NCBI GenBank assembly: GCA_964495905.1
Contig: CAZBWN010000078.1
Span: forward strand, 1-64,000
Source: CAJBLF01 sp964495905
Lineage (GTDB): Bacteria > Patescibacteriota > Gracilibacteria > Absconditabacterales > Absconditicoccaceae
Reading direction: 5' to 3'
Length of the DNA: 64,000 nt
Part shown: positions 30,780-42,625 of the stretch, one piece after another
How positions within the stretch are numbered: the first letter of the stretch is position 1
How the letters are laid out: the number at the start of each line of letters is the position of its first letter
Notes under the pieces: generated by a model
What the model was told of the DNA's origin: nothing
Seen by the model: the letters and a program-made list of their open reading frames with translations, nothing else
Databases searched by the model: none
Program-made: the position numbers and the translations under genes

Positions 30780-33700
30780 TTATTGCTGAAAATCGACAAT
30801 CCATGGTAAGGAAAACTTATACGGGGTTGTTTTTTTCTTATCTCGCAAAATCGCTCTTACTTGATCATTATTAGTGAGGTCGCTTGTAAAATCAGAAAAC
30901 TGGCAAGGACATTGATTACATGTTCCTACATTGGGAATATTAATACATAACTTAACATCTTGAGGGCAGCTAGTACAGGTTTCTCATTGATCTATGATTC
31001 CATTTCCACACATTTCTGGCATATCAATACATAGTCTGACATCTTGCGAACAATTATTACAGGTTTCTCATTGGTCTATGATCCCGTTGCCACATAAAAT
31101 ACTGCCTGATACAACGATGCCTGTTCATTTTCATTCACATGTTCAATAATCTTGAGGACATATTTTACAATCTTCATTTGGTTCTTTTATGCCATTGCCG
31201 CATGTTCAGCAATTAGGGATATCTTGCGGACAATTTTTGCAGTTTTCTCAATCCGCTTGGATACCATCTCCACAAAATGATGTACAGGTTCCTACATCTT
31301 TAGGACAATTTTTACAGTTTTCACCTGGATTTATACTACCATCCCCACAAAAACCACCACCAGGTATAGTACCTGTTATACCGATTATTCATTCACATAT
31401 TCAGTAATCTTGAGGACAAATTTTACAGCTTTCGTCTGGTTCTTTTACTCCATTGCCGCATATTCAACAACTAGGGATATCTGCTGGGCAGTTTTTACAG
31501 GTTTCTCATGGCGTTTGGATACCATCGCCACAAACGGAATTACAGACTCATATATCTTGAGGACAATTATTGCAATTTTCATCTGCATCAATACCCCCAT
31601 TTCCACATGAAGGCAGGGGTATCGTAGTATCAGTAGGTTTTACGATAATGACATCATTGGTGATACCAACTAATCCGGCTATACCTTGTTGGGTACATCA
31701 AAGTTCCAATCCTATTTCTGGACAACCGTCTTCATCATTCATTCCATTCCATGTCTCTTGGATAGTAGGACAGAGATCTTTGTTGTCTGGTATTCCATCT
31801 CCATCAGTATCTATTCAATTTCCATTTCCGCTTCCTACAACTAATGCTGTGTCTTGTATATCACCGATACCATCTTGATTGAGATCGAGTTGGTCAGCAT
31901 TATTCTTAAAAGGTGCATTATCAAGTGAACATATATTCTGATATTGTTTTGCTAATATCTCTTGGTTGAGGTTTGCGTTTGATTTATTTGGATCGCTTTC
32001 ATAGGTACAATCTTTGTTTTCAAAATTTATCAGTCAAAGTAAATTTTTTATATCATCACCATCGATATCTGTATCACAGATATCAGGTATTTTATCACCA
32101 TCTAGATCACATTTGTAGGTACTTGTCATATTTCATTGTAGTTTCGCATCTAGACAGATATCTGTTCCGTTGATAGCTATGGTTGCTTGATTTTTTAGAT
32201 ACGTACATTGATTTATATATATACTATCTTGTGGTGTCAGTGAACCGTTTTTTTGATAGATATGTGTAAAGATACTCGGCATTTTTTCTGTTCATGGTTT
32301 TTGTTGTGTTGTTCCATCTGAAAATTCTGCTATTTGAGTAAGCGGTGTTTTGAGAAATGTTCCTATGATACTTGTGGTGAAATTTATTTTTTCTCATATA
32401 TTTGCAATCAATGAAGAAGGTATCATAAGCAAAGCATATGATGCTAACAATGATTTATCCAATACATTGATAGTGATCATATTCGTCATCTTCTTTTCAT
32501 TGATAAGGTGTATTGTCTGTGTAATCACTCTTTTTCCTGATTTGGCATATATATATTCCATGGTGAGTGCGGTATTATTTTTTTTGATTTCATCTCAAAA
32601 ATCCCGATCTATGCTTACAATATCATCTTGATTGATATTATAGGTATCGGTATCAAAAAGAACTTTTTGATTAATCTCGGGGTTTGCCATATTGCTCTTG
32701 AGTATTGCTCATTTTCACTGATCTATTCCTATAGTGAAATAGCTTATCCCGGCTATTTTTCCGTTTCTATATCCTTTTACTAGTACGGGATTTTCTCCTG
32801 ATTGTTTGAATATTTTTTTGAAGCTTTGATTGACTGGTTTTTTGGAAGTGATATTCTCTTTTTGGAATATCCATTCGAGTTCATCAAATTTACCTAATAA
32901 TGAGGCAGATAGTGTACTTTCGGTGTTAGTTTTTCCTCAAATACTACTTGCTCTTGTTTGAAGTGCTTTATCATCTCCTACTTGTCCTCATATGATTATA
33001 ATAACTTGTGCCTTAGCATTTATACTATCTCCTTTTGCTACTGCCTGTATATTATACATCCCCGGTAAGAGAAAGGTATGTGTGACTGGTGTTCCTTTTC
33101 CTTGTGTTCCGTCTCCAAAATCTCGAATGATATCATTTACTTTCCCTTTGCTTACTGCCGTAAATTTTGTCGTTACAGGTGCACTTCCTTCGAGCTTATC
33201 CATATTGATGTAGAGTCCTATTTGATTGCTTGAATTTTCACAGGCATCTCAAATGCTATTTTTATCGGTGTCTTCCTGTCCTGTATTTGTTACAAATAAA
33301 CAGTTGTCCATATTTTTTGTTTGTTTGGATATATCTATCTTTCATTCTTCATCTACAATTCCTAATGGATTTTTTATGGCATCACCATCGATATCTTGCG
33401 AACAGACGTCTCCTATGTTATTACTATCTGTATCTTTTTGTGATGGATTATAATCGTTTGGGCAGTTATCCTGTATGTTAGTAGGTCCATCACAGTCATA
33501 ATCGTTATTGAACGCACAATTAACTTTTCCATTGAGTTTAAATAATGTATCCAGTACTGTTTTTCCATCAATATCTTTATCCGTGTTGGCTCGTTGGCTC
33601 TGGTTGATATCTATGATATTCTGGCTATAGAGAAGATTGAGTTCGGCAACTGGCCAATATCATTGCTTTATTTTCCCCACTTCTTTCATGTTACATTTTG

Positions 33701-34361
33701 TGACATTGAACATACAATATTTCAAGTAGAGATTCACTTCAGTATTGTTTTGAAGAGCACAGATATTGTCGCATGATTTACTCTTTTCGGTAATGCTTTT
33801 TATTTCATTGCTATTGAAATTTTTTGCTTCATAGCTATCAGCTTTGAGATTAGTCACTCGCGTATTCACTTCTTTTCGGTTGAGGCTCATATCCTTGTAG
33901 ATATATTTTGCAATGATATTGATCACTACTTGGATAAATTCTGCAGTCGTAGTATTTTTAGTTCCACAAAATTGTCCCCCACATACCGGGCTTGTCGCTT
34001 TTGGGTATCCTCTCATATACGTGTTGTCTCACACGTAAGCGACACAATAGTAGTAAGAAGAGGCATTATATAGTCATCATCAGAAACTGATGTCTGCAAA
34101 ATCTTTGCCTGATCCAAATGCAGACCAAAAGTTTTGCACATATTTGTTGAGCATATCTTGGTTGGGCTTGATACAATCCTTACATTCTACGATATTGAGT
34201 AATCTTGCAAGATCATAACGTGAAATGCTACTTTGTGCTTCTACATTTTTTACATCCAATCCCATGGTTTGTAACTGATTGGAAAAATCTTCGTAGGTAG
34301 CAAATACCGACGTTCAAAGCAGTCAAATCAGTGATAAAAGTATTCAGAAATATTTCTTCAT
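30780..34361 (-). CDS. Very large secreted Cys-rich, Ca-binding-repeat protein
   Basis: A 1193-residue exported protein: signal peptide (residues 1-22), an N-terminal region of paired cysteines, thrombospondin type-3-like Asp-rich repeats (about residues 290-340, 640-700 and 820-880; e.g. D-T-D-G-D-G-I-P-D), a PKD-like domain (about 385-455, with D-F-G-D-G-T) and a C-terminal array of eight Cys-rich units C-G-N/D-G-x(4)-E-x-C-x-x-C-x-x-D-x-x-x-C (about 905-1165). Units 1-3 and 4-6 form a duplicated triplet. Dozens of UGAs as Gly. Such architecture fits a surface adhesin or host-contact protein; no sorting signal is evident. Confidence 0.85.
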
Positions 34362-34508
34362 CTATTTGTTTTTATTTTAAAAGAGGATTTCTGTATATAT
34401 AGTATACGTAAAATCATTTTTTTTGCAATTAATTTGTCTCTGTATAGCTCTTGTTTCTTTTTGCTTTTTTTATACATATAGAGCATATATTTATTGTTTT
34501 GTACTGTT

Positions 34509-35282
34509 ATGTTTGATAAGTACGCCAACCTCAAAGATTTTATGCAAGGAAATGATTTTGCTGGTACTAAGCCGGCTTTTTTGGAGCATCTGTTAAATAA
34601 ACTCAATGAACATATCGCCAAAAAAGGGAAAGTCCTTCTCCTTACATTGACCAAAAAGTCTTCTGAAGAAGTGACGAATTTTCTTATTTCCAAAGGATAT
34701 AAAGCGTTCTATTTACATAGCGAGATCGCTACTATGGATCGTCGAGAGATCATCAATAAATTGAAAAAGGGCGTGATCGATATCATCGTTTGAGTGAATC
34801 TGTTGAGAGAGGGGATTGATCTTCCTGAAGTCAGTTTCTTGGCTATCCTAGATGCTGATAAGGAGGGATTCCTTCGTTCTACGACATCACTTATCCAGAT
34901 TATCTGACGTGCTTCCAGAAATCCGCATAGTGAAGTGGTCTTGTATTCAGATAATTTTACTGAATCGATGGTCAAGGCATTGCGAGAGACGTATCGTCGT
35001 CGTGGTATCCAAGATAGATATAATAAGAAACATCATATCACTCCAGAAAAAGCTGAATCCAATGTCAAAGAATTACATGTCGTCAAAACAGATGAGGTGC
35101 TTGCACAATCTTTTGATAAGCTTACGAGAGGAAAAACTAAAAGACTCAAAAGAATGACGAAAGTAGAAAAAGAGATCATCCTCAAAGATCTAAAAAAACA
35201 GCTGGATGAATCCATAGCTGCTTGGAAATTTGAAGATGCTGCAGTTATTCGTGATCAAATAAAAGAGATATCAGGAGAATAA
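34509..35282 (+). CDS. UvrB C-terminal half (stand-alone)
   Basis: A 257-residue protein equal to the second helicase domain and UVR tail of UvrB: L-L-L-T-L-T-K-K-S-S-E, Y-L-H-S-E-I, G-V-N-L-L-R-E-G-I-D-L-P-E-V, D-A-D-K-E-G-F-L-R-S, I-I-G-R-A-S-R-N and a C-terminal UVR motif. The Walker A, damage-binding beta-hairpin and UvrA-interaction regions (about 400 residues) are absent, and the sequence before the ATG belongs to a gene on the other strand. Two UGAs as Gly. Either a truncated uvrB, one half of a split UvrB, or a new accessory factor. Confidence 0.85.
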
Positions 35283-35307
35283 AATATTTAACATAATAAA
35301 TAAAATC

Positions 35308-35766
35308 ATGAAAAGGATGTTTATTCTGTCTATATTAAATATTTTAACGCTTTGTATTATAATTATTGCGGTAAGTATTTTTTTTCTTGATAATGCTCGA
35401 CGGATGGGTTTTCTTTTGATCGTTTTGTCTTTCCTTTGTATTGTTTCTCTCATACCTTTTAAAATACCTCTAAAATCCGTTCAGCCAGATATCATATTTG
35501 GTTTGATAGATAATGGAATTTTAGCTGTTTTAGCTATCTTTGGAGGTCATATCGCTTGAGTAACTTGAGCGATTTTGGGTGGTGTTGTCGGTAATGCAAT
35601 AACAGATGGTATAGCTGGAATTTTTGAAGGACATTATGCTGAAAAATTAAGATCAAGACTAATTTCAGAAGAAAGAACAATGCTTAAATCAGCTGTTGGA
35701 AAAATGGCTGGTTGTCTTTTAGGTGCAGGTGTTGTTTTAGTTATTGCTAATTTTATTGGGTTTTAA
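35308..35766 (+). CDS. Hypothetical membrane protein, Gly/Ala-rich
   Basis: A 152-residue protein with four hydrophobic segments. The third (F-G-G-H-I-A-G-V-T-G-A-I-L-G-G-V-V-G-N-A) is glycine-zipper-like and contains two UGA glycines. It overlaps the convergent mscS gene by 3 nt at the stop codons. Family not recognised. Confidence 0.6.
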
Positions 35767-36608
35767 TCTTCCACGGTTATTGTCATGTGATTATATGGTA
35801 TCTTAATACCATATTTTTTGAATTCCACTAATGCTTTATTCAAAAATTCTTTTTTGATAACTACCTTATTTCTCTTGCTTTGTGGATTTACAAAAAAGAA
35901 TCATTGCATTATAATCCCTCAAGTATCAAATCATGTAACTACTATATTAGTATATTCCTTATGCAACACTCCATCTATACTATTAAGAATCTGTATTAAA
36001 AGCGATTTTACCTGATTGACGTCTATATGGCGCGGAAACCTTAATTTCACATTACCTCTGATCAGTATCTCTGATTTGAGTGTTTTGATGGGTGTTGCAG
36101 CAACCATACTATTTGGAATGATTGTTCTTCTTTTGTCGAAACTTCTAATGACAGTATATCTGATATTGATTTCTTCTATGGTTCCCATTAGATTAAGACT
36201 ACCCATAAACTCCACAAAATCACCTAATTTCACTTTTTCGTTAGTCATGATCATCACTCCGGCTATCATATTTCCTATCGTCGTGTCCATAGCAAAACCG
36301 ATACTGATTGAAACTGCTCACATGATCAGAGCAACATCAAATCCTATCACTTGAAATACCGCTAAGATATTGAAAATCATAAGCAAAACAAAAAGCATGC
36401 TTCATGCCAAATTCGCTATTTTTTTGCTGTATATATCTTCTTGGAGCGAATTTTCTTGGATCCTTTGTTTGACTCTATTCACTACGTTTTTTATGATGAT
36501 AAGAAAAACAACAAATATCCCTACGGCTAGTGCTGTGGATTTTAAAAGATCAAGACCATGGTCTCTGAATCGTATTAGGATATAATTTATAATGTTTGCT
36601 GTTGTCAT
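35763..36608 (-). CDS. MscS-family mechanosensitive channel (1)
   Basis: A 281-residue channel: three N-terminal hydrophobic segments, the pore-lining Gly/Ala-rich helix followed by G-N-M-I-A-G-V-M-I-M, a K-L-G-D-F-V beta domain and R-Y-T-V-I-R-S-F-D, and a mixed C-terminal domain. Five UGAs as Gly. The next gene upstream is a paralogue in the same orientation; together they form a two-gene unit for osmotic protection. Confidence 0.88.
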
Positions 36609-36633
36609 AAATCATAAGTGATGCTAAATGATA

Positions 36634-37527
36634 TTATTGCAGAGGAATGTTTTTTATAAGACTTTGTTTATCTGCTTCTTTTTCAAAGTTGATTGTAAGC
36701 ATATTATATGGTACATTGATATTGTTTATTGCAAATTCATTATTTACTTTTTCATTGATATATCCTATGGCAAAATCTGTAAGTAATCCGCAATTCGGAT
36801 CAAATGAAAAGAGTGATTTGATCTCGATATAACTATCTGCAAAATTAGAAACAAATACTTTGGTAGTGGTTTTTTCTTTAACGAAATCAAAGCTATTCAC
36901 TGCATTTAAAATAACTTCTAGAACTTTTGCTACATCTGAATCATAATGAACTCCAAATAAGGCTGTAAGTTTGATGATCGGTTCTGCACTGAATGTTTTG
37001 ATAGGTACTGAAATCAAAGTCATGTTTGGCAAAACCACTTGTCTGAGATCTAGCGTTCTGATGACGGTATATCTGATTGTGATTTCTTCGATTCTTCCGA
37101 GATATGCTTGGTCTGCTTGTATTTCTACGATATCTCCTAATTTAAACTCTTTGGTGTAAAGGATCATGATACCTGCAATCATATTTCCAAGAATCTCTTT
37201 GAATGCCAATCCTACTCCGAATGAGATACCTCAGACGATAAGCCCGACATTGAATCCTACCATTTCAAATCCTATAAAGAAAGAGAAAATAACCAGGATA
37301 TAAAAAGTGATATCATGAATTAATTTTCATATTTTATCTATATGTTTGTTTGATGGATCTCCGTTCTTCACTATATTTCTTCTGACCATCCCTGCGATAA
37401 ATTTTGAAATCAGCAAAAGAAATAGGATGACTATTATGGCTCCGATTATCTTGAGTCCATAGGTAACGATAGCGCTATCCATGAAGTTCTGAAGAGCTGT
37501 AGGTTCTACTACTGTTTGTGTATTCAT
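36634..37527 (-). CDS. MscS-family mechanosensitive channel (2)
   Basis: A 297-residue paralogue of the neighbouring channel with the same landmarks: G-N-M-I-A-G-I-M-I-L, K-L-G-D-I-V-E-I, R-Y-T-V-I-R-T-L-D. Fewer UGAs (five, all in the pore region). 25 nt separate it from the first channel gene. Confidence 0.9.
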
Positions 37528-37720
37528 TTATCGAATGTATGAGGGTATAAAACATATCTAAAGTATACTCGTGCATGCTTGTTTTTTCAAATAGAGGGGT
37601 CAAAATCGTCCAAAATCATTGCCAAAATATGATTATTGTTATGTAATATGGGTTATTGCATTGAAAAGCTGTTTAAATTTCGTACCATTGTAGATGCATA
37701 CGATATATTTTTATTTTTTT

Positions 37721-39238
37721 ATGCACTCAATGAATTTCAAAAAAAATGTTGTTCCTGCTCCTAAGAAACCTTCATTTACTGGATATACAAATGATTATAT
37801 GGTCCAGCAACCAAAAAAATCCATTTCTTTGCTTACTTTATTTGTTGTGATTATCTGTACTTTTTTTGTAGCATTTCTGCTTTTCAAAAACTTTGATCGT
37901 ATGACTAATCGGTTATCTTCTTCCATAGAAGCTGATACAGGATTTCAAATAGGACAGTCAGTTTCTTTGTCTGGTATACTTCAGGCAAATGGTGATCTCA
38001 TTTCCTATACCCATACTTTAACTTTAAGTGATACTACTGTCATAGGTCTTAAGAGTAGAACATTGGATCTTAGTATATATACAGGACAAATAAATATTCA
38101 ATGAACTATAGAAAAAGAACTTAATACTCTGTATATCTTGGAAGTAAATATTGTTTCTTGAACGTTGGCAAGTACATGAGTATCTGGAAATACGTGAACT
38201 GAAGCATTGTTATGATCAGGTAGCGGTATCTATATCGCACAAGCAGGTATCTACTTGCCTGCAGAATTCGGTACTAAGTATATTGTTCTCAATCAATGAG
38301 AAAATGGGGTTTTGAAGGTGAAAAATATTGTTACCGATCAAGTCATCTCTATCTCTTATTTTGCATGTAAAAAATCAGATCCTAATAAAAACTGTTCACA
38401 ACTTCTACAAAATATCTGACCTAGCGCAGAAAAAACTGTTTCTACGTCATATGCTAATAAGTTATATAAGTTGGAATGAGTGACTTCATGGTTCTTTACA
38501 AATGGTGATTTCTATGGATATTTTATCAATGATATCCCTGAACAAGAAGTCATAGATGTCGCTAATGCATTTGTATTACCTAATGAAACGTATGTTAATG
38601 ATAATTTATTGTCAAAAATACAAACTCTTTGTACTGATGGAAATACTTCACTTCTCCAGGTAACGACCCATGCACTTGGTATGGATCTCAATGGATTGAT
38701 CATCAATCTTCAAGGTCCTACTGCTGATGGTACTGCTACCTGTAAAGTGTTTATTGATCCTTCACAAGCTGCAGGAGGTACTAAACTCAGTTATATATCC
38801 AATACTCCTACCGTATCAGGTGAAACAGGTACAATAACAACAAGTCCTACACCAACGACACCATCAACGTCAAATATCGATACTTCCGTAAAACAATTCC
38901 CTATCAATTTAGAAAAAACTATGACTTTCACTTCTAATAGAGGGTATTCAGTCATATTCCCATCGATGAATATCGCATATGAATCACTCAGTGCTGATGA
39001 AGATCTCGGTTTGCCTGGGGTTCGTTGTTCTACACAGATGAATGTCACTAAATTCTCAGATAAAGCTACCCTTAGTGATGATCCTAAAGTAAGAATCTTT
39101 AGCTGTACTATCAAAGGAACTCTAAGTGATATATGAAATAGTATCCTTTCAAAAACATCAGCTAATGGTATTCAATTCCTTATCCAGATCCTTGATCCTT
39201 CGTGGGCTGAATTCGCGGCTAATATACAGATTAATTAA
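37721..39238 (+). CDS. Hypothetical membrane-anchored secreted protein
   Basis: A 505-residue protein with a short cytoplasmic N-terminus, one transmembrane helix (about residues 32-52) and a long Ser/Thr/Gly-rich extracellular region with scattered cysteines and a Thr/Pro linker (S-P-T-P-T-T-P-S). About 12 UGAs as Gly, clustered in the first part of the ectodomain. Start uncertain: ATGs at 37694 and 37730 are also in frame. Function unknown. Confidence 0.65.
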
Positions 39239-39335
39239 TAATGAATAATTAATAATTAATAATGATGGATTTTTTTTTCATATATAACAATACAAATAAT
39301 CTGATTACTATTTTTTTAAATTATTTTAAAATCCA

Positions 39336-40751
39336 ATGCTTACAAAAATCATAGCGACTATCACAGAACATTATGATGAACAAAAACTTATAGATATCTA
39401 TCAGGCTTGAGTTAATGTCGTCAGAATCAATTTCACACATTCCACTCCGGCAGCGGCAAAACCGATCATCGAGAAGGTCCATAAATTAAATGGAACTAAA
39501 GAAATAAATCTGAGCATATTATTGGATACCAAATGACCTGAGATAAGAAGCGGTGTGAGAGATGAAAAACTGATAGTCAAAAAGAATCAGAAAATAAAGA
39601 TTTTTATAGATGAATCTAAAGTTGATTCTGTTTCTGACCTTTTTTGTGATTATCAAGATATCCTGTCTGATGTACAAGTAGGACAAGAAATCATCATCGA
39701 TTCATGACTTTTGATAGTGGTCGTAGAAGAGATATGTGATGATCATCTTGTCGTAAATGCATTGAGTGATGCTGAAATAGGTTCCAAAAGACATATCAAT
39801 CTGCCAGGAGTCATCCTTAGTCTGCCTGCGCTTATAGATAAAGATAAAGAAGATATCTTATTTGGAATCTGAGCTTGAATATCTTTTGTTGCAGCATCAT
39901 TTGTCAGGACTGCTGAAAATGTAGAAGAAATCAGAAAATTTTTGGATGATAATTGATGAACGCATATAAAAATCATCTCCAAAATAGAAAGCAAACAAGC
40001 AATGGATAATCTAGAATGAATAGTAAAGCTCTCTGATTGAGTGATGGTTGCGAGATGAGATTTGGGGATAGAATTGCCGATACATCAATTACCTACGTAT
40101 CAGAAAGCGATATTGGATATGTGTTTCGTCTATGGTAAACCGGTTATCATAGCGACAGAACTCTTAAAAAGCATGGTAAACAATCCTTTTCCTACGAGAG
40201 CTGAAGTGAGTGATGTCTATAATTCTGTCATCCAAAGAGCCGATGCTGTCATGCTTTCAGATGAAACGACTATCTGAAAATATCCTATCAAAACTATAGA
40301 ATATATGAAAAAAGTTGTTCAGGAAGCAGAAAAAGTCACTAATAATAAGCATAAGGATTTCCAATTACAAGCAACAGATGAATTCAATTTTTTGAAAAAA
40401 GCTATAGCTAGGCATGCGTTGATGCTGGCTGATGAAATCAAAGCTAAGATGGTCGTAGTGTTTTCTTACACATGAAATCTCGCTAGATATATGTCTGCAT
40501 TTAAACCAAATCAACCGATCATATCGTTTACTACAGACGAAAACGTATATCGTTCTTTGGAATTGAATTATGGGATATTATCAGAAAAAATCGATCAACG
40601 ATGAAAACAAAGTACGGATAATCAAGAGATAGCAATCAAGATATTGAAATCTAAATGAATGATAAAAAAATGAGATTATATTGTCGTGATATGAGAAAGG
40701 ATATACAATGATGTTCATCAACAACAGATAAGGATTGTTCCTGTGGATTAA
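39336..40751 (+). CDS. pyk: Pyruvate kinase
   Basis: A 471-residue glycolytic enzyme (PEP + ADP to pyruvate + ATP). It has T-K-I-I-A-T-I at the start, V-R-I-N-F-T-H (N-F-S-H equivalent), L-D-T-K-G-P-E-I-R-S-G, K-I-E-S-K-Q-A, M-V-A-R-G-D-L-G-I-E-L and R-A-E-V-S-D-V, with the cation-binding residues. About 15 UGAs as Gly, including G-P-E-I and A-R-G-D. A REP-like terminator follows. Confidence 0.95.
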
Positions 40752-40761
40752 AAATTTAAAT

Positions 40762-40796
40762 AAAAATCTGTCCGCCTAGGCGGACAGATTTTTTTA
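40762..40796. terminator. Palindromic terminator (CTGTCCGCCTAGGCGGACAG type)
   Basis: A perfect 16-bp inverted repeat centred on CCTAGG with flanking A and T tracts, able to end both pyk and the convergent trxA. The core recurs at 7635 and 51250. Confidence 0.85.
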
Positions 40797-40810
40797 TATG
40801 CAATTAAATT

Positions 40811-41140
40811 TTATGCTTTTGCTGAGTATTGTGCGATTCTTTCTTGGTAGACGGTTGCAGGATTTGCTCCTATAATCTTATCTACTACTTTTCCGTCTTT
40901 TATAAAGAAAACCACAGGGATGGAAGTCACTTGAAACGTTCAAGCTAGTTCTTGATTCTCATCTACATTCACTTTTGCTATCACTACATCTTTGTTCTTT
41001 TCTGCTAATTGTTCGATGATAGGTCCAAGCATCTTACAAGGTCCGCATCGTTCTGCTCGAAAATCGACAACTGCTAATTTTCAGCTTTCTAAAATCTCTT
41101 TTTTGAATTGTTCTGTTCCTACAATGTGGAGTACTGACAT
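40811..41140 (-). CDS. trxA: Thioredoxin
   Basis: A 109-residue thioredoxin fold: V-V-D-F-R-A-E-R-C-G-P-C-K with the redox C-G-P-C, the cis-Pro in T-S-I-P-V-V, and a final helix. The Trp that normally precedes the first Cys is Arg. Two UGAs as Gly. Thioredoxin reductase lies 279 nt upstream on the same strand. Confidence 0.9.
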
Positions 41141-41193
41141 GATAAATTAATTAATAATTAAAAATGAATAATGAATAATGTTGGTATTCTTTT

Positions 41194-41334
41194 TTATTTT
41201 TTTGTTGATAGCAGTTCTTTTTTTATTTCTTCTGAAAGTTGTTTTATTAATTGTATCTGTTTTTCTGAGAGTTTTGGTTTAATGAATTTCTCATATCTTA
41301 TGTCGATTCCTTTGGATAATAGTACTGATTCCAT
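41194..41334 (-). CDS. Small hypothetical protein between trxB and trxA
   Basis: A 46-residue basic, helical peptide (M-E-S-V-L-L-S-K-G-I-D start, K-Q-L-S-E-E-I-K-K-E near the end), ending in TAA. The coding case rests on clean codon use and position in the trxB-trxA strand; no homologue is recognised. Confidence 0.4.
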   Translation of the reverse strand: MESVLLSKGIDIRYEKFIKPKLSEKQIQLIKQLSEEIKKELLSTKK

Positions 41335-41418
41335 TTTCTGATTTTAAAGAGTAAAAGGAGGAAGGAAGAAGGGGAGGAAAAAGAGAGGAATGTTGAGGAA
41401 AGAGAGGAATAAAAGTTG
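41335..41418. other. Homopurine tract
   Basis: About 60 nt of almost pure A/G on the plus strand (AGGAGGAAGGAAGAAGGGGA and similar), between the trxB stop and the small gene. No gene seen. Confidence 0.6.
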
Positions 41419-42366
41419 TTAAGGAGTCCATTTCACTTCGTGGAAGAATCTTTGGCATTCCAATCCAGCCATACATCAGCTACCCGCTGCTGTTATTGCT
41501 TGTCTATATGTTTTGTCTTGTACATCGCCTGCGGCGAATACTCATGGAATATTTGTCTGTGTTGTTCATGGTTTGGTGATGATATATCACACCTCATCTG
41601 TTTCAATCTGTCCTTGCAAAAATGCAGTATTAGGAATATGTCCGATAGCATAGAAGAGTCCAGAACATTCAACTAATTTTTCTTCTTTGGTCTTGTTATT
41701 TATGACTTTTATTCCTGTAAGGAATTCATTTCCAACCGCTTCCAGTGCCTCTGTATTCATCATAATCTCTATCTTTGGATTCGCTTTCACTCTTTCTTGC
41801 ATAGTAAATGATGCTCTAAATTCATCTCTCCTGAGGATGATAATGACTTTTGATCCGAAATTGGCTAGATGTGTTGCTTCTTCAATTGCTGCATCTCAAC
41901 CACCGATTACTACAATAGGCTTATTTCTAAACATCGGTAGAGGGCCATCACAGGTTGCACATGCAGAGATTCCTTTTTGTCGATATTTGCTTTCTCAAGG
42001 TATTCACATACGTTTTGCTGTGGCTCATGTAGCTATGATGAGTGATTGTGTCTCTAGTATTTCGTTCCCTACGTAGACTTTAAAAGGTCTAGAAGAGAGG
42101 TCTACTTTATCCACGGTTGTTGTCTCTATTCTGTTTCCTGCGTTGATCGATTGCTGTCTCATACGATTCATCAGCTCAGTTCCATCTACTCATTCTGGCC
42201 AACCAGGGAAGTTTTCTATGATTGTTGTGGTAGTCAATTGTCCACCTGCGGCGACCCCTCAAGCCATGAACCCTTCAAACATAAGGGGTTTGAGATTTGA
42301 TCTTGCGGTAAATATGGCGGCAGTATGTCCTGCTGGACCTGATCCTATAATGATTACATTTTCCAT
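41419..42366 (-). CDS. trxB: Thioredoxin reductase
   Basis: A 315-residue flavoprotein that reduces thioredoxin with NADPH. FAD loop I-I-G-S-G-P-A-G-H-T, redox C-A-T-C in S-A-C-A-T-C-D-G, NADPH loop V-V-I-G-G-G-D-A-A and the C-terminal G-V-F-A-A-G-D-V-Q-D. About 12 UGAs as Gly, e.g. in the last motif. Confidence 0.95.
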
Positions 42367-42625
42367 GATTTAATTTAGAATTTAGAATTTAAAATTCAGA
42401 ATTTAGAAACAAAATAAAATTTAGAATTTAGACTTTGAAAACATTGTGAAATAGTTCTTACTTATTTTTTGTTCTTTTTCAATACTACCGCCTCAAAAAT
42501 ACCACCTATATCCTAAAAATATCTCAAAATCAATATTATATCATAAAACCTTCTCTTGTAAAGGTTATCTGAATCCGTATAATATACCCACAAAACAAAA
42601 AAAAACCTAAAAAATTGAAAAATTT
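42367..42625. repeat. Degenerate AATTTAGAATTT spacer repeat
   Basis: AATTTAGAATTTAGAATTTAAAATTCAG words (42369-42430) then AT-rich sequence and the promoter at 42556-42583. Confidence 0.6.
42556..42583 (+). promoter_or_regulatory. Promoter of the receiver-domain gene
   Basis: TTGTAA, 16-bp spacer, TATAAT, 42 nt before the ATG. Confidence 0.6.

Noticed and set aside
30880..31620. Regular repeats that might be a CRISPR array
   Set aside because: The periodicity encodes Cys-rich protein repeats in one open frame; repeats are not identical and there are no unique spacers.
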